A model generated the notes under the pieces. It worked only from the letters and a program-made list of their open reading frames with translations. It had not been told where the DNA came from and searched no databases. Source: Bacteroidales bacterium (GTDB taxonomy: Bacteria > Bacteroidota > Bacteroidia > Bacteroidales > WCHB1-69). Taken from it: DNA of 17,997 nt. The position numbers and the translations under genes are program-made. Below, one piece after another: positions 6,956-16,251 of the stretch; positions within the stretch are counted from its first letter, which is position 1, and the number at the start of each line of letters is the position of its first letter. Location: positions 1 to 17,997 of the forward strand of contig DUOL01000034.1 of assembly GCA_012838875.1 (NCBI GenBank). Reading direction: 5' to 3'.

Positions 6956-9364
6956 ATGAGCCGTAGAGATAAACCAAGAAAAGGAGAATATAGTAAGCCT
7001 CAACAGAGACAAAAGGGGAAAAATCCTCCTCCAACGCATCCCCGTGAAAAAGGAAAGAGAAGTACAACTTCCACTGCTCCTCTGCTTCAACCGGGAGAAA
7101 AGGCAATAAACTTAAAGAAGCTACTATTTTATTATATCGGCATTTTTCTTTTCACCTTTGCCTTATACGCTAACACTTATAACCACACGTGGGTTCTTGA
7201 TGACTACGGGGCGTTTAAACTCAACATTTATGTTACTAAAGGAGTTGACGGCTATAAAGATATATTAACAAAGACCTATCGGCACGGCTCGGGTTTTTAC
7301 ACTGATAATCTCTACCGCCCTTTTTCTCAACTCATATTTGCAACTTTATGGCAAATATCGCCCGATAATCCGGGTTTTTATCATTTAGTCAATGCTTTTT
7401 TCTATGCATTGTGTGCCGTTTTACTCTTTGCTCTACTTCGGAAAATGTTTGTCCGACAGCACCTACTTATTCCACTACTCATCACGGCACTTTATGCCGC
7501 ACACCCCATGCATACCGAAGTTGTAGCAAATATCAAAGGACTTGATGATATCATGTCGCTCTTTTTCCTATTGCTCACAATGATTTTCACTCTTAGGTTT
7601 GTAGAAGCTACAAACCTGAGGAGTCGTATTTTAAACATAGTTGCTGTTTTTCTTTTCTTTTTATGTGCTTTTTTCTCAAAAGAGAATGCTATTACCATGT
7701 TGCCTATCATTCCGTTAATGATATATTTCTTTAGAAAAGCCCCTATAAAAGATTATGTTGTTGTTATTGTTGCATTACTTATTCCAACGGCTATATATCT
7801 CTACACCCGCTTCTCAATATTGAGCAATTACCCAAGCTCGAAGGATTTTACCGTTTCTATTATGGACCATTACTACTACGATTTGTATGATAAAAACATT
7901 TTCTCCTATTGGGCAACGGCAATCATGTTATTGGGAAAATATCTTCTATTATTATTTATTCCTTACGAACAAGTTTGCGATTATTCATACAGTCAGCTCC
8001 CTTTTGCCACATTTGCAAGTTGGACAACTTTACTCTCGTTAATCGTCCATTTAGGTTTATTAATTTACGCCATTTCACAAATAAAAAAGAAAAATCCCGT
8101 TGCTTTTGGTATTTTATTTTATATCTGCACAATGAGTATTTTCTCTAATTTATTTATACGAATAGGCTCCTCCTTTGCGGATAGATTTCTCTTCCTTCCC
8201 TCTTTAGGCTTTTGTATCGCTATTGTTTGTTTTATTTTTCAACTATTTAAAAATAAAGTAGGTGAGAGAGTATCTTTTTCGAAAGCAAGTAGTAAAATTA
8301 TTGTTATAGGATTTGTCATAATCATAACACTCTTTTCGACTAAAACGATACTTCGTGCAGCCGATTGGGTTGACCAAATGACGCTTTTCGGAAAAGACGT
8401 ACAAAAATCGGATAATAGTGCTCACATGCGTTTATACTGGGGGCTTGCTTTACGTGACAAAGGATTGGATTATAAAGATGCGAATGAAGGAGAAAAAGAT
8501 TGGAATGTAATTCAAGAGAATAATAAAAAATTTATTGAGTGGACGTGGAAAGCAATAGAACAGTTTAAGAAAGGGATATCTATCTATCCTGGTTCTGCTG
8601 ACTGTAACGAACAACTCGGTATAGCATACGACAATCTCTACCCTTTTTATCCTGAAGAAAAATACCGAGATACCGCCGAATATTATTATCTTAACGCTCT
8701 AAAAATTGTACCTTCGAAAGCTGCGACCAACAGTAATGTCGCAAAAATTTATTTTGACCGTGGTGAAATACAAAAAGCAAAAAAATATTATCTCTACTCC
8801 ATCTTTTATGACCCTCTTTTCGCCGATGGCTACTTCAATTTAGGAAGTTCCTACGGAATGTTAGGACTTTACGACTCTTCATTTTACTATTATCGAAAAT
8901 GTTTAACATTCACCCCGGATAGAGCCGAATGTTATACTTTTATGGGGCTAAATTATACCAATCTCGGCAATATTGATTCTGCCTTAGCTATGTATAAAAA
9001 AGCTATTTCCATCAATAAATACTCAAATAACGCCTATATTTTAATTGCTAAGCTCTACTTGAGCATTCAAAAATTTGACGAAGCAGAAGCAATCACTAAC
9101 GATGCTTTAGAGGCAAATCCTTATAATGGGGAGGCTTATTTTATTAAAGGATTATTGAAAATTTACGGAAAAGAGACACAAGTCAAAGATTATGACGGAG
9201 CGATGGCTGATTTTTCAAAATGTATTAAATATGCTCCGGAAATTGCAGAAGCCTATGTAGAAAAAGGACGGATTTTTGATATGCGACATCAACGAGATTC
9301 GGCTCAATTTTATTACGAGATAGCTTTTAACATGAATCCGAACCTATTCGTATTAAGGAAATAA
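6956..9364 (+). CDS. TMTC-like GT-C membrane protein with C-terminal TPR repeats (putative protein O-glycosyltransferase)
   Basis: 802 residues. Residues 1-50 are a basic, proline-rich, probably disordered cytoplasmic leader. Residues ~54-465 hold roughly ten or more membrane segments with the motif series of TMTC/DUF1736 GT-C transferases: WVLDDYGAF (79-87, acidic pair), NLYRPFSQLIF (118-128), HLVNAFFYAL (143-152), AAHPMHTEVVANIKGLDD (181-198), FFSKENAITMLP (239-250) and ADRFLFLPSLGF (408-419). Residues ~485-800 are TPR repeats (DSALAMYKKAISIN; DGAMADFSKCIKYAP). Eukaryotic TMTC1-4 O-mannosylate proteins, and Bacteroidota O-glycosylate secreted proteins, so transfer of a lipid-linked sugar onto exported proteins is plausible but not shown. 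Donor and acceptor are unknown. An acyl-CoA synthetase gene follows 24 bases later. Confidence 0.75.
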   Translation: MSRRDKPRKGEYSKPQQRQKGKNPPPTHPREKGKRSTTSTAPLLQPGEKAINLKKLLFYYIGIFLFTFALYANTYNHTWVLDDYGAFKLNIYVTKGVDGYKDILTKTYRHGSGFYTDNLYRPFSQLIFATLWQISPDNPGFYHLVNAFFYALCAVLLFALLRKMFVRQHLLIPLLITALYAAHPMHTEVVANIKGLDDIMSLFFLLLTMIFTLRFVEATNLRSRILNIVAVFLFFLCAFFSKENAITMLPIIPLMIYFFRKAPIKDYVVVIVALLIPTAIYLYTRFSILSNYPSSKDFTVSIMDHYYYDLYDKNIFSYWATAIMLLGKYLLLLFIPYEQVCDYSYSQLPFATFASWTTLLSLIVHLGLLIYAISQIKKKNPVAFGILFYICTMSIFSNLFIRIGSSFADRFLFLPSLGFCIAIVCFIFQLFKNKVGERVSFSKASSKIIVIGFVIIITLFSTKTILRAADWVDQMTLFGKDVQKSDNSAHMRLYWGLALRDKGLDYKDANEGEKDWNVIQENNKKFIEWTWKAIEQFKKGISIYPGSADCNEQLGIAYDNLYPFYPEEKYRDTAEYYYLNALKIVPSKAATNSNVAKIYFDRGEIQKAKKYYLYSIFYDPLFADGYFNLGSSYGMLGLYDSSFYYYRKCLTFTPDRAECYTFMGLNYTNLGNIDSALAMYKKAISINKYSNNAYILIAKLYLSIQKFDEAEAITNDALEANPYNGEAYFIKGLLKIYGKETQVKDYDGAMADFSKCIKYAPEIAEAYVEKGRIFDMRHQRDSAQFYYEIAFNMNPNLFVLRK

Positions 9365-9388
9365 TATCATTTTAAAAATAAATTAAGA

Positions 9389-11152
9389 ATGGAAGTTACC
9401 CGTATTTTTGACCTTTTACCGCATTATGCCACTCATTTTCCAAGAGAAGATGCTCTTTGTGGAAAAGAGAACGGTGTATGGGTTCATTATAGTGTTCAGC
9501 AGTATATTGAAAAAGTGAATTATATCAGTTATGGTTTAATGCAATTGGGTATTAAAAAGGGAGATCGGCTGGCTTCAATAAGCAACAACCGCCCCGAATG
9601 GAATTTTTTAGACATGGCTATCTTGCAATTAGGGGCTGTTCACGTTCCGATATATCCGACAATTAGTGAAAATGACTATAAGTATATCTTAAACCATGCG
9701 GAAGTAAAAATGGTTTTTGTGTCGGGGTGGGAACTGCTAAGAAAAATTGAAAATATTATCAGTGAAACTCCGGCTTTAGCGGAAAACGTTTACACTTTCC
9801 GTAATTTGCGAGGTTATAAGCACCTAAACGAAATAATCAGTTTAGGTATGGCAAATCCGAGTCAACAATATTTGAGTGAGATTAAAGAACGAATCTCGCC
9901 GGACGATTTGGCGACACTCATCTATACTTCGGGTACAACGGGCAATCCCAAAGGGGTTATGTTAACACACAGCAATTTACTTAACAATGTTAAAGCTGTA
10001 ACACCGATTGTTCCCATTAAACCCAACAGTAAAGTATTGAGTTATCTCCCACTTTGTCATATTTATGAGCGTATGATGTGTTACGTATGGCACTATTTAG
10101 GGATATCCATTTACTACGCTGAAAGTATAGCAACCATCGCCGACAATTTAAAAGAGGTAAAACCGGATATATTTACTTCCGTTCCCCGATTACTTGAAAA
10201 GTTTTATGATAAAATTTTGGCTGTTGGACGTAAACAGAAAGGAGTTAAAAAGAAAATATTTTTTTGGGCAGATAGCATTGCCAATAAGTATGAAATTGAA
10301 AATAGAACAAATTGGTATCAGATAAAATTGAAAATTGCCCGAAAATTAGTTCTAAGAAAATGGAAAGATGCCTTAGGGGGTGAGTTGAACGTTGTAGTCT
10401 CCGGAGGAGCCTCTATTCAACCTAAGCTATGCCGCATCTTTTGGGCCGCAGAAATTCCTGTGTTAGAAGGTTATGGGTTGACAGAGACCTCGCCTGTAGT
10501 TGGCGTAAGCAATTTCTTTAAAAATGGCGTTAAATTTGGGACGGTAGGTCCTGCTTTGCCCGGTATTGAAGTGAAGATTTCCGAAGACGGCGAAATTCTT
10601 ACCCGCGGAAAATGTGTAATGAAAGGCTACTATAAAGCACCCGAATTAACAAAAGAGGCTATTGACACAGAAGGTTGGTTTCATACCGGCGACCTTGGGC
10701 AAATTGAACCGGAAGGACAAATAAAAATTACCGGAAGAAAAAAAGAGATGTTCAAAACGGCATTTGGAAAATATGTTGTGCCGACACTGATTGAAAATAA
10801 ATTCAACGAAGAACCGCTCATTGACAACATCATGGTATTTGGTGAAAACAAACAATACGCCGCCGCCCTCATCGTTCCTAATTTTGCCGATTTACGCTCA
10901 TGGTGCGCTAGTAAAGAGATACCCTACACTACCAACGAAGAAATGATAAAACACCCCGCCGTAATAGCGAAATTTCAAAAAATTGTCCATCACTATAACA
11001 AATTTTTCGGCGATACAGAACAAGTTAAAAGATATATCCTTATGGATTACGAATGGAGCATTCAGACAGGTGAGTTGACTCCTACACTAAAAATTAAACG
11101 AAATTTTATCTCCCAAAAATTTGGCGATAGAATGGAGAAATTATTTTCATAA
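9389..11152 (+). CDS. Long-chain acyl-CoA synthetase (AMP-forming)
   Basis: 587-residue ANL-superfamily adenylating enzyme that activates a fatty acid to acyl-AMP and then acyl-CoA. Motifs: phosphate-binding loop IYTSGTTGNPKGVMLTHSN (178-196), PLCHIYER (221-228), YGLTETSP (362-369), GWFHTGDLG (429-437, Asp435 for ribose), ITGRKKEMF (447-455), and TPTLKIKR (564-571), which contains the adenylation lysine. Length and motifs fit the FadD15/FAA1-like long-chain group common in Bacteroidota rather than E. coli FadD. It has no signal or membrane anchor. No -7 box is evident in the 24-bp gap upstream, so it is probably co-transcribed with the TMTC-like gene. Exact chain-length preference cannot be read. 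Confidence 0.92.
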   Translation: MEVTRIFDLLPHYATHFPREDALCGKENGVWVHYSVQQYIEKVNYISYGLMQLGIKKGDRLASISNNRPEWNFLDMAILQLGAVHVPIYPTISENDYKYILNHAEVKMVFVSGWELLRKIENIISETPALAENVYTFRNLRGYKHLNEIISLGMANPSQQYLSEIKERISPDDLATLIYTSGTTGNPKGVMLTHSNLLNNVKAVTPIVPIKPNSKVLSYLPLCHIYERMMCYVWHYLGISIYYAESIATIADNLKEVKPDIFTSVPRLLEKFYDKILAVGRKQKGVKKKIFFWADSIANKYEIENRTNWYQIKLKIARKLVLRKWKDALGGELNVVVSGGASIQPKLCRIFWAAEIPVLEGYGLTETSPVVGVSNFFKNGVKFGTVGPALPGIEVKISEDGEILTRGKCVMKGYYKAPELTKEAIDTEGWFHTGDLGQIEPEGQIKITGRKKEMFKTAFGKYVVPTLIENKFNEEPLIDNIMVFGENKQYAAALIVPNFADLRSWCASKEIPYTTNEEMIKHPAVIAKFQKIVHHYNKFFGDTEQVKRYILMDYEWSIQTGELTPTLKIKRNFISQKFGDRMEKLFS

Positions 11153-11178
11153 AACCTAATTTGTAATTAAAAAAAATG

Positions 11179-11186
11179 TAATTTTG
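11179..11186 (+). promoter_or_regulatory. Predicted -7 box (TAATTTTG) for tRNA-Thr
   Basis: TAnnTTTG match 10 bases before the 5' end of the tRNA, a spacing consistent with a short tRNA leader. Confidence 0.55.
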
Positions 11187-11196
11187 CACGCTAAAA

Positions 11197-11269
<73 letters not shown>

Positions 11270-11358
11270 CATATATTATAAATTACCCCTCTTACAAGTG
11301 AAGTCCCCTATTTACTATTTTTTTACATAAAACTATTTTTAAATAAAAAAAAATAGTG

Positions 11359-11366
11359 TATATTTG
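11359..11366 (+). promoter_or_regulatory. Predicted -7 box (TATATTTG) for the TPR lipoprotein
   Basis: TAnnTTTG match 52 bases before the ATG at 11419. The remainder of 11270-11418 is AT-rich and I see nothing else in it. Confidence 0.55.
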
Positions 11367-11418
11367 CAAAATTAAAATAAAAGAGTTTTTACAGCTATAA
11401 ATTAAATTAAAAATAGAA

Positions 11419-13242
11419 ATGAGAAAAACAAAATTTTTATCAGTCTTATTTGTAACTGCTTTACTATTAGCAGGTTGCGGATTCGGAAAAATGATACCTC
11501 GTTATCCGGAAGTAATTGTTAAACTTGAAAATCCTGACTTAGAAAATAAGGGAGGGAAAGTGGACTACAAAGTTACCGGGTCAATTCCTGCTAAGTATAT
11601 GAAGAAAAAAGCAACAATGACCATTATTCCTACCCTGATTTATGAAGGCGGAAATTATGAATTAACCCCAATTCAGTTACAAGGAGAAAAAGCCAAATCG
11701 GTTGGAACGGTAATCCCTTACAAAGCAGGTGGAACTTTTTCATCTTCAGGCTCATTTGATTACAAAGACCAATACGAAGAAGCACTTATTGTAGCAAAAG
11801 CTGAAGCTAAACTTAAGAAAAAATCACACACTTTTGACGATGTCAAATTAGGTGAAGGTATTTCAAATACAGCTTCTCGCACGGGGCTTATGCCAACATT
11901 AAAAGAAAAAAGTGACATTGGTAACGGCACTAATATTATCCTTGGCAGTCATCAATACAAACCGGAATTCGCTACAAAAACAGGGGTCATCTATTTTGAA
12001 GTTAATAGATACAACCTCAACATGAATTTAAAATTAAACAAAGAGCAAGCCGCAAAAGATGTTGTTCAACAATTCATTGATTTTATTGCGGAAGGTCATG
12101 TAATTGATAAAATAGTAGTTACGGGTTGGGCATCACCGGAAGGCGAAGAATCAAGAAATCAAGATTTATCTAAAAATCGTACTGCCGAAGGCGAAAAATG
12201 GTTCAATAAACAATTTGAAAATTATCTAAAAGATTATGCAAAACAGAATAATCTTAAATATAAAGATATGCCTAAGCCGGAACTCGTTATCCAAACAAAA
12301 GCCGCAGGAGAAGATTGGAGCGGTTTTGAAAAAGCTGTCGAAAAATCATCAATCGCTGAAAAAAATCAAATTCTCAACGTTGTTCGTTCACAAAATAGCA
12401 GCGAAATGAAAGAACAAAAGATTAGAGAAATGACTGACATCTACAACGAAATTAAAGAGATGATTTTACCTCCGTTAAGACGAGTGGAAGTAGCTATGAC
12501 CTGCAACATGAATAATTTTAATGATAAAGAAATTGCCGAATTAGTTAAAACGAACCCTGACACGCTGAAACTTGAAGAGAGATTATACGGTGCTTTTATG
12601 ACACAAAAACTTAATGAAAAAGCAATTATTTATCAAGCTATTACTGAAACCGAAGAGTATCAAACGGACTGGAGAGCTTATAATAATTTAGGTGCTTTAC
12701 AACTAAACTCCTATTTAGAAAATGGAAACATAGATGATTTGGAAAAAGCTAAAACTAATCTGAATAAAGCTAATGCCGTTTCTCCAAGTAATGGAATCGT
12801 CCTCAACAATTTAGCTATTACTGAATTTCTAATGGGGAATCGTGATATTGCAATAACCCATTTCCAAGAATCTAAAAATGCAACAATAGAACCTATTAAT
12901 CAAAATTACAATTTAGCTCTTTTAAACATTGCGTCCGGCGACTATGCTGGTGCAAAACAGATGATGAATAATAAGAATTGCGACTATAACATGGCATTAG
13001 TTCAACTCCTAGAAAAGAACTATACCGCAGCTAAAACGTCTTTAGATTGTATCCAAAATAAAGATGCTAAGGTTTATTATTTACAAGCTGTTTTAGCCGC
13101 TAGAACTAATAATGCAAACGATGTTATTGCTAATCTCAAAGAAGCTATTGCACGAGACGCTTCCTATAAAGCTACGGCAAAAAAAGATGCAGAGTTTAAG
13201 AAATTCAGAAAATCGAGCGAATTTCAAGCTCTCATAAAATAA
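11419..13242 (+). CDS. Envelope lipoprotein with OmpA-like and TPR regions
   Basis: 607 residues. The signal peptide MRKTKFLSVLFVTALLLAGC has a lipobox (LAGC, Cys20), so the mature protein is a lipoprotein. No acidic S-D/E run follows the Cys, which would mark Bacteroidota surface export, so a periplasm-facing position is inferred. Residues ~30-160 are a beta-rich region. Residues ~188-260 look OmpA-like (GVIYFEVNRYNL; VVTGWASPEGEESRN; LSKNRTAEGEKWF) with RRVEVAM at 354-360 as the closing strand, split by a helical insert of about 90 residues. The usual HTD aspartate of the peptidoglycan pocket is replaced (GWASPEG). Residues ~405-585 hold TPR-like helices (WRAYNNLGALQLN; YYLQAVLAARTNNANDVIANLKEAIARD). 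The specific function is unrecognised; an envelope scaffold or assembly role is likely. It is monocistronic, with its own -7 box and a terminator. Confidence 0.8.
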   Translation: MRKTKFLSVLFVTALLLAGCGFGKMIPRYPEVIVKLENPDLENKGGKVDYKVTGSIPAKYMKKKATMTIIPTLIYEGGNYELTPIQLQGEKAKSVGTVIPYKAGGTFSSSGSFDYKDQYEEALIVAKAEAKLKKKSHTFDDVKLGEGISNTASRTGLMPTLKEKSDIGNGTNIILGSHQYKPEFATKTGVIYFEVNRYNLNMNLKLNKEQAAKDVVQQFIDFIAEGHVIDKIVVTGWASPEGEESRNQDLSKNRTAEGEKWFNKQFENYLKDYAKQNNLKYKDMPKPELVIQTKAAGEDWSGFEKAVEKSSIAEKNQILNVVRSQNSSEMKEQKIREMTDIYNEIKEMILPPLRRVEVAMTCNMNNFNDKEIAELVKTNPDTLKLEERLYGAFMTQKLNEKAIIYQAITETEEYQTDWRAYNNLGALQLNSYLENGNIDDLEKAKTNLNKANAVSPSNGIVLNNLAITEFLMGNRDIAITHFQESKNATIEPINQNYNLALLNIASGDYAGAKQMMNNKNCDYNMALVQLLEKNYTAAKTSLDCIQNKDAKVYYLQAVLAARTNNANDVIANLKEAIARDASYKATAKKDAEFKKFRKSSEFQALIK

Positions 13243-13256
13243 AAATAGAATGAAAA

Positions 13257-13291
13257 ATAAAAGGGGTTAACATAACAGTTTCCCCTTTTAT
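13257..13291 (+). terminator. Rho-independent-type terminator after the lipoprotein gene
   Basis: A perfect 10-bp stem, ATAAAAGGGG (13257-13266) with CCCCTTTTAT (13282-13291), and a 15-base loop are followed by T-rich sequence, 14 bases after the stop codon. Confidence 0.75.
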
Positions 13292-13312
13292 TTTATAATA
13301 AAACAGGTAATA

Positions 13313-13975
13313 ATGAGTAAAGTAAAAAACTTAGGTCTTGACAATTCATTATTAAATGAATTTCTGGGAGAACTTCGCAATGTTAACATACAACAAGATA
13401 GTTTACGATTTCGAAAAAATTTAGAACGAATCGGGTCGATTTTTGCTTATGAAATTAGTAAAACGATGCAGTACAAAACGCAGGATATTACAACACCACT
13501 TGGCGTTTCGACCATGAATATACTACAAGAACAGCCTATTTTAGCTACTATCCTTCGAGCTGGATTGCCCGTTCACCAAGGATTATTAAATTTTTTCGAC
13601 CGTTCTGAAAACGCTTTCATCGCCGCTTACCGTAAACATCATCAAGATTCTTCTTTCGAAATACAACTACATTACATGAGTGGACCTCGCCTACAGGATA
13701 AAATCCTTATTTTGTCAGACCCGATGATTGCAAGTGGAAAATCTATGTTACTGGCTTTCGATGAACTATTACATAATGGGAAACCAAAACATACACATTT
13801 TGTTTCAATTATTGCAAGTACACAAGGCATTGAATATATGGAGAAAAATCTACGCTCCGTTAATTGTACAATTTGGGTTGGAGCCATTGATGAAGAATTA
13901 ACAGCGCAATCTTATATCGTTCCCGGACTTGGAGACGCCGGAGATCTTGCTTTCGGAGAAAAACTTGATGAATAA
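13313..13975 (+). CDS. upp: Uracil phosphoribosyltransferase
   Basis: 220-residue type I phosphoribosyltransferase for pyrimidine salvage: uracil + PRPP to UMP + PPi. The PRPP-binding loop is LSDPMIASGKSM (134-145), matching the family DPMLATGGS pattern. ILRAGLPVHQGLL (80-92) is the conserved RAG-containing helix. The C-terminal YIVPGLGDAGDLAFG (201-215) is the uracil-binding flexible loop of UPRTs and sets it apart from other PRTases. The closest likeness is the Bacteroidota form, with divergent residues around TQDITTPLG and SSFEIQLHYMSGPRL. The ATG at 13313 lies 22 bases after the preceding terminator. No clear TAnnTTTG box was seen there, so the promoter is undefined. Confidence 0.94.
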   Translation: MSKVKNLGLDNSLLNEFLGELRNVNIQQDSLRFRKNLERIGSIFAYEISKTMQYKTQDITTPLGVSTMNILQEQPILATILRAGLPVHQGLLNFFDRSENAFIAAYRKHHQDSSFEIQLHYMSGPRLQDKILILSDPMIASGKSMLLAFDELLHNGKPKHTHFVSIIASTQGIEYMEKNLRSVNCTIWVGAIDEELTAQSYIVPGLGDAGDLAFGEKLDE

Positions 13976-14050
13976 TCCCTACTAGATTTATGCCATTTTG
14001 GCAGATTTCCTCTCAGCAATTTATCATTAAACTATTAATAGCTAATGATT

Positions 14051-14076
14051 GACCAAAATAAAAATTTATTTTGGTT
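14051..14076 (+). terminator. AT-rich hairpin downstream of upp
   Basis: A perfect 11-bp inverted repeat ACCAAAATAAA (14052-14062) / TTTATTTTGGT (14065-14075) with a 2-base gap, 76 bases after the upp stop. It is weak in GC and has no long T-run after it, so the terminator call is tentative. The rest of 13976-14260 shows only the dnaK promoter box. Confidence 0.4.
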
Positions 14077-14183
14077 CTTGGTAGTTAAATAGAAAATTAC
14101 GAATACTTTACATTATACAGTAACTTACAACTCTTTTAAAATAGAGATAGATTTAAAAAAGTCAGATTTTAATTCCCATAAAT

Positions 14184-14191
14184 TATATTTG
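14184..14191 (+). promoter_or_regulatory. Predicted -7 box (TATATTTG) for dnaK
   Basis: TAnnTTTG match 69 bases before the dnaK ATG. No CIRCE repeat (TTAGCACTC-N9-GAGTGCTAA) was found in the upstream region, so HrcA control is not indicated. Confidence 0.55.
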
Positions 14192-14260
14192 GCACAATAA
14201 TTGATGTTAAATATAATGAAAAGAAAAAACTATTTAAAAATATAATAAAAAGAAAAAATT

Positions 14261-16177
14261 ATGGGAAAAATAATTGGAATTGACTTAGGAACTACAAATT
14301 CGTGCGTATCGGTAATGGAAGGGAATGAACCCGTTGTTATTCCGAACAGCGAAGGTAGAAGAACTACGCCATCTATCGTGGCTTTTGTAGGTGATAATGA
14401 AAGAAAGGTCGGAGATCCGGCAAAACGACAAGCTATTACCAATCCGACTAAAACGATATATTCTATCAAACGTTTTATGGGAGAAACCTACGATAGAATG
14501 AAAGATGAAATAGCAAAAATGCCGTTTGTGGTCGAAAGAGCGTCAAATAATATGACAAAAATAAAAATTGACGATCGCTCATACACAATGCAGGAAATCT
14601 CAGCTATGGTTTTGCAAAAAATGAAAAAAACTGCCGAAGACTATCTTGGTCAAGAGGTAACCGAAGCCGTTATCACGGTTCCCGCTTACTTTAGCGACTC
14701 TCAGCGCCAAGCAACTAAAGAAGCCGGCGAAATTGCAGGACTTACCGTGAAGAGAATTATTAATGAACCTACCGCCGCCGCTCTTGCGTATGGTCTTGAC
14801 AAAAAGAAAAACGATAGTAAAATTGCCGTTTTTGACCTCGGTGGCGGAACGTTTGATATCTCTATCCTCGAACTTGGCGACGGCGTTTTTGAAGTGAAAT
14901 CGACTAACGGAGATACTCACTTAGGCGGAGACGACTTTGACCACGCTATTATCGACTGGTTAGCCGAAGAGTTTAAAAATGATTTTAATGTTGACTTGAG
15001 AAAAGATGCAATGGCTTTACAACGTCTGAAAGAAGCCGCTGAAAAAGCTAAAATTGAACTTTCAAGCTCTACTTCAACAGAGATAAATCTTCCTTATATT
15101 ATGCCTATTGACGGAATACCGCAACACTTGGTGAAAACATTGTCACGTTCGCAATTTGAACAGATGACTGACAAACTGATACAAGCTACTATCGAACCTT
15201 GCCGCAAAGCATTAAATGACGCCGGATATAAACCATCGGATATTGACGAAGTGATTTTAGTCGGTGGCTCAACCCGTATTCCCGCCATTCAAAAAGTGGT
15301 AGAAGATTTCTTTGGAAAATCTCCTTCAAAAGGAGTAAATCCTGACGAAGTGGTAGCTATCGGTGCGGCTATTCAAGGCGGAATCCTAAGCGGAGACGTG
15401 AAAGACATTCTGTTATTAGACGTTACGCCACTTTCACTCGGATTGGAAACATTGGGCGGAGTGATGACCAGACTTATCGAAGCAAACACAACTATTCCTA
15501 CAAAGAAAACGGAAACGTTTACTACTGCTGCTGATAATCAAACTTCCGTAGAAATTCACGTGCTACAGGGCGAACGCCCCATGGCAAGTCAAAATAAGAG
15601 CATCGGACGTTTTCACTTAGACGGTATTCCACCGGCAATGAGAGGAGTTCCTCAAATTGAAGTAACGTTTGACATTGACTCTAACGGTATTTTAAATGTA
15701 ACAGCTAAAGATAAAGCAAGCGGAAAAGAACAAAAAATACGTATTGAAGCCTCCTCAGGATTGAGCGATGACGAAATTAAAAGAATGAAAGCAGAAGCCG
15801 AAGCAAACGCCGAAGCCGATAAAAAGCAAAAAGAGGAAATCGATAAACTTAACGCTGCCGACTCCTTAGTTTTTAATACCGAAAAACAGCTAAAAGAATT
15901 TGGCGATAAGATTCCTGCTGACAAGAAAACAGCGATAGAAGAAGCTAAGAACAAACTTCGTGACGCACATACAAATAAAGATTTCGCAGCTATGGAAAGT
16001 GCAACCGCTGAACTACAAACGGCATGGCAAGCGGCATCGCAAGATATGTACGCGAACCCTAACGCCGGCGGCGAAACCTCGCAAGGAGGAGACACTTACA
16101 CTAATGAAAATAACTCTCAATCACAAGGTGATAATAACCAAGACGTTACCGATGTGGATTTTGAAGAGGTAAAATAA
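14261..16177 (+). CDS. dnaK: Chaperone DnaK (Hsp70)
   Basis: 638-residue ATP-driven chaperone, the same length as E. coli DnaK. The nucleotide-binding domain has IGIDLGTTNSCV (5-16), catalytic Lys70 (IYSIKRFMG), Thr197 in DLGGGTFD, and VGGSTRIP (334-341). The hydrophobic interdomain linker ILLLDV is at 383-388. The substrate-binding beta domain follows (ETFTTAADNQTSVEIHVLQG, from 418), then the helical lid (~510-600), a Gly/Asn/Gln-rich tail and the acidic end DVDFEEVK that contacts co-chaperones. It stands alone here: no grpE, dnaJ or hrcA is in the window. It has its own -7 box and a strong terminator. Confidence 0.98.
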   Translation: MGKIIGIDLGTTNSCVSVMEGNEPVVIPNSEGRRTTPSIVAFVGDNERKVGDPAKRQAITNPTKTIYSIKRFMGETYDRMKDEIAKMPFVVERASNNMTKIKIDDRSYTMQEISAMVLQKMKKTAEDYLGQEVTEAVITVPAYFSDSQRQATKEAGEIAGLTVKRIINEPTAAALAYGLDKKKNDSKIAVFDLGGGTFDISILELGDGVFEVKSTNGDTHLGGDDFDHAIIDWLAEEFKNDFNVDLRKDAMALQRLKEAAEKAKIELSSSTSTEINLPYIMPIDGIPQHLVKTLSRSQFEQMTDKLIQATIEPCRKALNDAGYKPSDIDEVILVGGSTRIPAIQKVVEDFFGKSPSKGVNPDEVVAIGAAIQGGILSGDVKDILLLDVTPLSLGLETLGGVMTRLIEANTTIPTKKTETFTTAADNQTSVEIHVLQGERPMASQNKSIGRFHLDGIPPAMRGVPQIEVTFDIDSNGILNVTAKDKASGKEQKIRIEASSGLSDDEIKRMKAEAEANAEADKKQKEEIDKLNAADSLVFNTEKQLKEFGDKIPADKKTAIEEAKNKLRDAHTNKDFAAMESATAELQTAWQAASQDMYANPNAGGETSQGGDTYTNENNSQSQGDNNQDVTDVDFEEVK

Positions 16178-16205
16178 AACTTTAAGGGTTGATTTTATAA
16201 ATAAA

Positions 16206-16248
16206 AAGCTCCCGATTGAAAGAGATTTCAGTTGGGAGCTTAATTTTT
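16206..16248 (+). terminator. Rho-independent terminator after dnaK
   Basis: A 16-bp stem (16206-16221 with 16226-16241; AAGCTCCCGATTGAAA / TTTCAGTTGGGAGCTT, two G-U pairs) and a GAGA loop are followed by AATTTTT, 28 bases after the dnaK stop. Confidence 0.88.
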
Positions 16249-16251
16249 ATA

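Noticed and set aside
13976..14260. Looked for a CIRCE operator or other heat-shock element upstream of dnaK
   Set aside because: No TTAGCACTC/GAGTGCTAA inverted repeat or other recognisable heat-shock element is present; only a primary-sigma-type -7 box.
15652..16095. 147-codon Ser/Ala-rich frame on the minus strand
   Set aside because: Antisense shadow of the dnaK lid region; its composition mirrors dnaK codon use and there is no promoter or family.
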